From: Burkholderiaceae bacterium 26
GTDB taxonomy: Bacteria > Pseudomonadota > Gammaproteobacteria > Burkholderiales > Burkholderiaceae
DNA: 64,000 nucleotides
Assembly: GCA_000955795.1 (NCBI GenBank)
Contig: JYOB01000009.1
Span: 186,001 to 250,000, forward strand
Direction of reading: 5' to 3'
Of the stretch, positions 62,032-64,000 are shown piece by piece. The translations under genes were made by a program, and so were the position numbers. The notes beneath the pieces are model-generated. The model saw nothing but the letters and a program-made list of their open reading frames with translations. It did no database searches and was not told where the DNA came from. Numbering within the stretch: the stretch's first letter is position 1; each line of letters begins with the position of its first letter.

Positions 62032-62451
62032 TCAGCGGCGGCGCTTGCGCAAACGTTCGATGGCGACCAGTTGCGCGACGGCCTCGGCCAGCTCCGCCTG
62101 CGCACGTGCATAGTCGAATTTGCTCTTGCTGTTCTGCATGTGCTCTTCTGCGGCCTTGCGCGCCTGCTCGGCTTTGGCCTCATCCAGGTCGTGTGCGCGC
62201 ACAGCCGTGTCTGCCAGCACGATGACCTGCTCGGGTTGGACATCGACAAAGCCGCCGGCCACGAAGAGGATCACCTCTTCCCCGTTCTCCTGCGTGACCC
62301 GGACGGTGCCCGGACGCAGCCGCGTAAGCAGACGTTCATGGCCGGGCAGAATGCCTAGTTCACCCTCGGTGCCGGGGATGACCACAAACTTGGCGTTGCC
62401 TTCGTACAGCCGCTCTTCTGCCGTGACGACATCGACCTTCAGCACCGGCAT
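62032..62451 (-). CDS. atpC: Stand-alone F-type ATP synthase epsilon subunit (AtpC)
   Basis: The 139-aa protein has the epsilon beta-sandwich ([25 protein letters not shown] across two stretches, [18 protein letters not shown]) and the C-terminal helical hairpin ([20 protein letters not shown]). Epsilon couples rotation and inhibits ATP hydrolysis. No other atp gene lies on either side, whereas atpC normally ends an atpBEFHAGDC operon. It is therefore probably an extra copy. All positions look intact, with no frameshift. Confidence 0.9.
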   Translation of the reverse strand: MPVLKVDVVTAEERLYEGNAKFVVIPGTEGELGILPGHERLLTRLRPGTVRVTQENGEEVILFVAGGFVDVQPEQVIVLADTAVRAHDLDEAKAEQARKAAEEHMQNSKSKFDYARAQAELAEAVAQLVAIERLRKRRR

Positions 62452-62563
62452 GGTGTCTCCTCTGTTACGCGCATAGGTTCATACGGTAGCACGATGTGCG
62501 CCCGGCGCCCTCCTCGAAACTCGCTCAAATTCAGGCCAGCGTCGACGCTTGCAGCCACGGCTG

Positions 62564-62581
62564 ACCGTAAGGTTTAACGGT
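62564..62581. promoter_or_regulatory. Inverted repeat upstream of LysR gene
   Basis: ACCGT (62564-62568) and ACGGT (62577-62581) flank AAGGTTTA in the gap between atpC and the rightward LysR gene. It is a possible operator for the regulator. The arms are short, so chance cannot be excluded. Confidence 0.3.
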
Positions 62582-62651
62582 ATGTAGCGTCACAAACGCT
62601 GCCTAGACTGTGCACCTGACGATCAAAAAGACATATCAGGGAAACACAAGC

Positions 62652-63587
62652 ATGCTGGGCGATCTATTGATGTCGTTCTTCGAGGTGGCGCGCCAGGGCA
62701 GCGTTACCTCCGCTGCCAAGCACCTGCGCCTGTCGCAGCCGACCGTGACCGGACGCATCCGCCAGCTGGAAGAGATGTACGGCGTGGAGTTGTTCCACCG
62801 CCGCGGCAGCCGGCTGGACCTTTCAGACCTGGGCGTGAGCCTTATGCCCATCGTCGAGCGCCTTGCGCAGCAGGAAGGTGACGTCGATTTTCTCCTGCGC
62901 AATGCCGGCGATCTGCGCACTGGCAACCTGCGCGTGGGCGCCACGGGCCCTTACTACATCCTGCCCAGCGTGGCGGCGTTTCGCGCGCGGCATCCGACCA
63001 TCGAGATCACGATCGAATTCGGCAATTCGCAGCAGATGCTCGAGGCGCTGTCGGAGGTGCGCATCGACCTGGCGGTTTCGTCTCACGCCGTGGATGACGA
63101 ACGCCTGCATCGCATCACGCTGGCTGAAGACACCATGGTGCTGGTCGTGCCGCTAGACCATGCGCTTGCACGGCGCCCGAGCATCACGTTGGATGACGTT
63201 GCCGGCTGCCAGTTGCTGATGCGCGAACCGGGCTCCGTCACCCGCCGCGTCACCGAAGACGCGTTCGCCGCAGCCGGCATCGAGCCTGCCAGCACGAGCA
63301 TCATCGGCAGCCGCGAAGCCATTTACGAGGCGATCAGCCTGGGGCTTGGCTGCAGCATCGTGCCCGCGCGTGAAGCACCGCGCCGGCCCGACGTGCGCGT
63401 GCTGCCGTTTGCAGACAACGCGCCAGTCATCCACGAATATCTGTACTTCCTGAAGGAGCGCAAGGACGCACGCCTGGTACGCGCGTTCCTCGACTGCCTG
63501 AACCCGCAGGTTGCGCAGGCACCAAAGAAAAACGCCAATGCGTTCATCGCCAAAGTTATGGCGATGGACACAGCCGCGACGCGCTAG
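62652..63587 (+). CDS. LysR-family transcriptional regulator
   Basis: I chose the ATG at 62652 (MLGDLLMSFFEVARQGSVTS, 311 aa); a frame start at 62610 adds residues not seen in LysR proteins. The helix-turn-helix is AAKHLRLSQPTVTGRIRQLE (about 21-40), and the ligand domain (about 90-295) has GATGPYYILPSVAAF. The target is unknown. The gene is divergent from atpC and followed by a HAD phosphatase. Confidence 0.88.
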   Translation: MLGDLLMSFFEVARQGSVTSAAKHLRLSQPTVTGRIRQLEEMYGVELFHRRGSRLDLSDLGVSLMPIVERLAQQEGDVDFLLRNAGDLRTGNLRVGATGPYYILPSVAAFRARHPTIEITIEFGNSQQMLEALSEVRIDLAVSSHAVDDERLHRITLAEDTMVLVVPLDHALARRPSITLDDVAGCQLLMREPGSVTRRVTEDAFAAAGIEPASTSIIGSREAIYEAISLGLGCSIVPAREAPRRPDVRVLPFADNAPVIHEYLYFLKERKDARLVRAFLDCLNPQVAQAPKKNANAFIAKVMAMDTAATR

Positions 63588-63632
63588 GGCCGTAACCTCG
63601 CGGTTTTTCAACCGCCCCCGCCCGCCTGCTGT

Positions 63633-64000
63633 ATGCAATCGCTTGCCCTGTTCGACCTGGACCACACCCTGCTGCCCATTGACAGCGAATACGAATGGGG
63701 CCGCTTCCTGGTCGCCCAGGGCGCCGTGGATCGAAGCGTCTTCGAGCAAGCCAATGAACGCTGGATGCGGGAATACCGCGACGGCACGCTCGACTTTGCG
63801 CGACACGCGCGCTTCTCGCTCGGCCTGCTGGCCCAGCACCCGCGCACACGGCTCGACGCCTGGCGCGCCACATTCTTGCGCGACGTCATCGCGCCCGCCA
63901 TGCTGCCGCGCGCGCGACAACTGGTCGATACACACCTGCGCGCCGGCGACCTTTGCTGCATCGTCACCGCCACGCACCGCTACCTGACCGAGCCGATTGC
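63633..64000 (+). CDS. HAD-family phosphatase (partial, runs off the window)
   Basis: From the ATG at 63633 the frame is open to the end of the window (122 codons). It reads MQSLALFDLDHTLLPIDSEY, the DxDxT nucleophile motif I of HAD phosphatases, then a helical cap, and near the edge CIVTATHRYLTEPI, which is motif II (VTAT). This order fits the HAD-IB group of serine phosphatase-like enzymes. The substrate is unknown and the C-terminal half is missing. Confidence 0.85.
   Translation, partial: MQSLALFDLDHTLLPIDSEYEWGRFLVAQGAVDRSVFEQANERWMREYRDGTLDFARHARFSLGLLAQHPRTRLDAWRATFLRDVIAPAMLPRARQLVDTHLRAGDLCCIVTATHRYLTEPI

Noticed and set aside
63153-63977. Minus-strand frame opposite the second LysR gene and the HAD gene
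   Set aside because: Both plus-strand genes have intact family motifs; the antisense product has none.

Overview
The window is GC-rich, densely packed bacterial DNA. Its gene families (a complete proteobacterial type VI secretion system, an oxidative hexuronate/aldarate pathway of the UDH-GarD/GudD-KdgD type, an MqsRA toxin-antitoxin pair, a YfiR/GGDEF-EAL module and an unlinked AtpC paralogue) point to a betaproteobacterium of the Burkholderiaceae. Ralstonia is the best guess, and a secondary chromosome or megaplasmid is plausible. This assignment is inference from gene content, not a database match. I saw no rRNA, tRNA, CRISPR array or insertion sequence.

Region 1 (1-36.5 kb) is a type VI secretion (T6SS) locus. 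On the left, rightward genes encode the C-terminal part of TssM, TagF, a separate OmpA-type peptidoglycan-binding protein and an unusual membrane protein with a Ser/Cys/Gly tail. They converge on a long leftward set read from about 26.0 kb down to 5 kb: a TPR lipoprotein, tssB, tssC, hcp, tssE, tssF, tssG, clpV, vgrG-1, a DUF4123 adaptor, a VasX-like pore-forming effector candidate, two DUF6708-type membrane proteins flanking a third membrane protein, a small exported OB-fold-like protein, and tssA. Diverging from the same 313-bp control region are tssJ, tssK and tssL. After tssL come vgrG-2, a putative effector resembling DUF2515, a lipoprotein that is a candidate immunity protein, and three small accessory genes. 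The control region has a good sigma-70 promoter facing left and three copies of a 19-bp repeat.

Region 2 (36.5-39.6 kb) holds an FtsK-type DNA translocase read leftward and a possible small membrane protein.

Region 3 (39.7-52.1 kb) is an eight-gene leftward operon for hexuronate and aldarate catabolism. In transcription order it encodes KdgD, a 2-oxoglutarate semialdehyde dehydrogenase, GudP, GudD, GarD, uronate dehydrogenase, a cytosolic SMP-30 lactonase and an ExuT-like permease. Next to it are an exported Tat-type SMP-30 lactonase and a divergent LysR regulator. The kdgD promoter and the exported-lactonase promoter carry the same 15-bp operator at the same 39-bp distance from a shared -10-like element, which makes a coherent two-promoter regulon.

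Region 4 (52.1-64 kb) contains a small exported protein, a cysteine dioxygenase-family gene coupled to a four-domain rhodanese, and a 12-unit palindromic array with 21-bp period. After these come an EamA exporter, mqsRA with an operator overlapping a TATAAT box, and a translationally coupled TonB receptor-YfiR-GGDEF/EAL operon. The window ends with a stand-alone ATP synthase epsilon subunit gene, a LysR regulator and the start of a HAD phosphatase.
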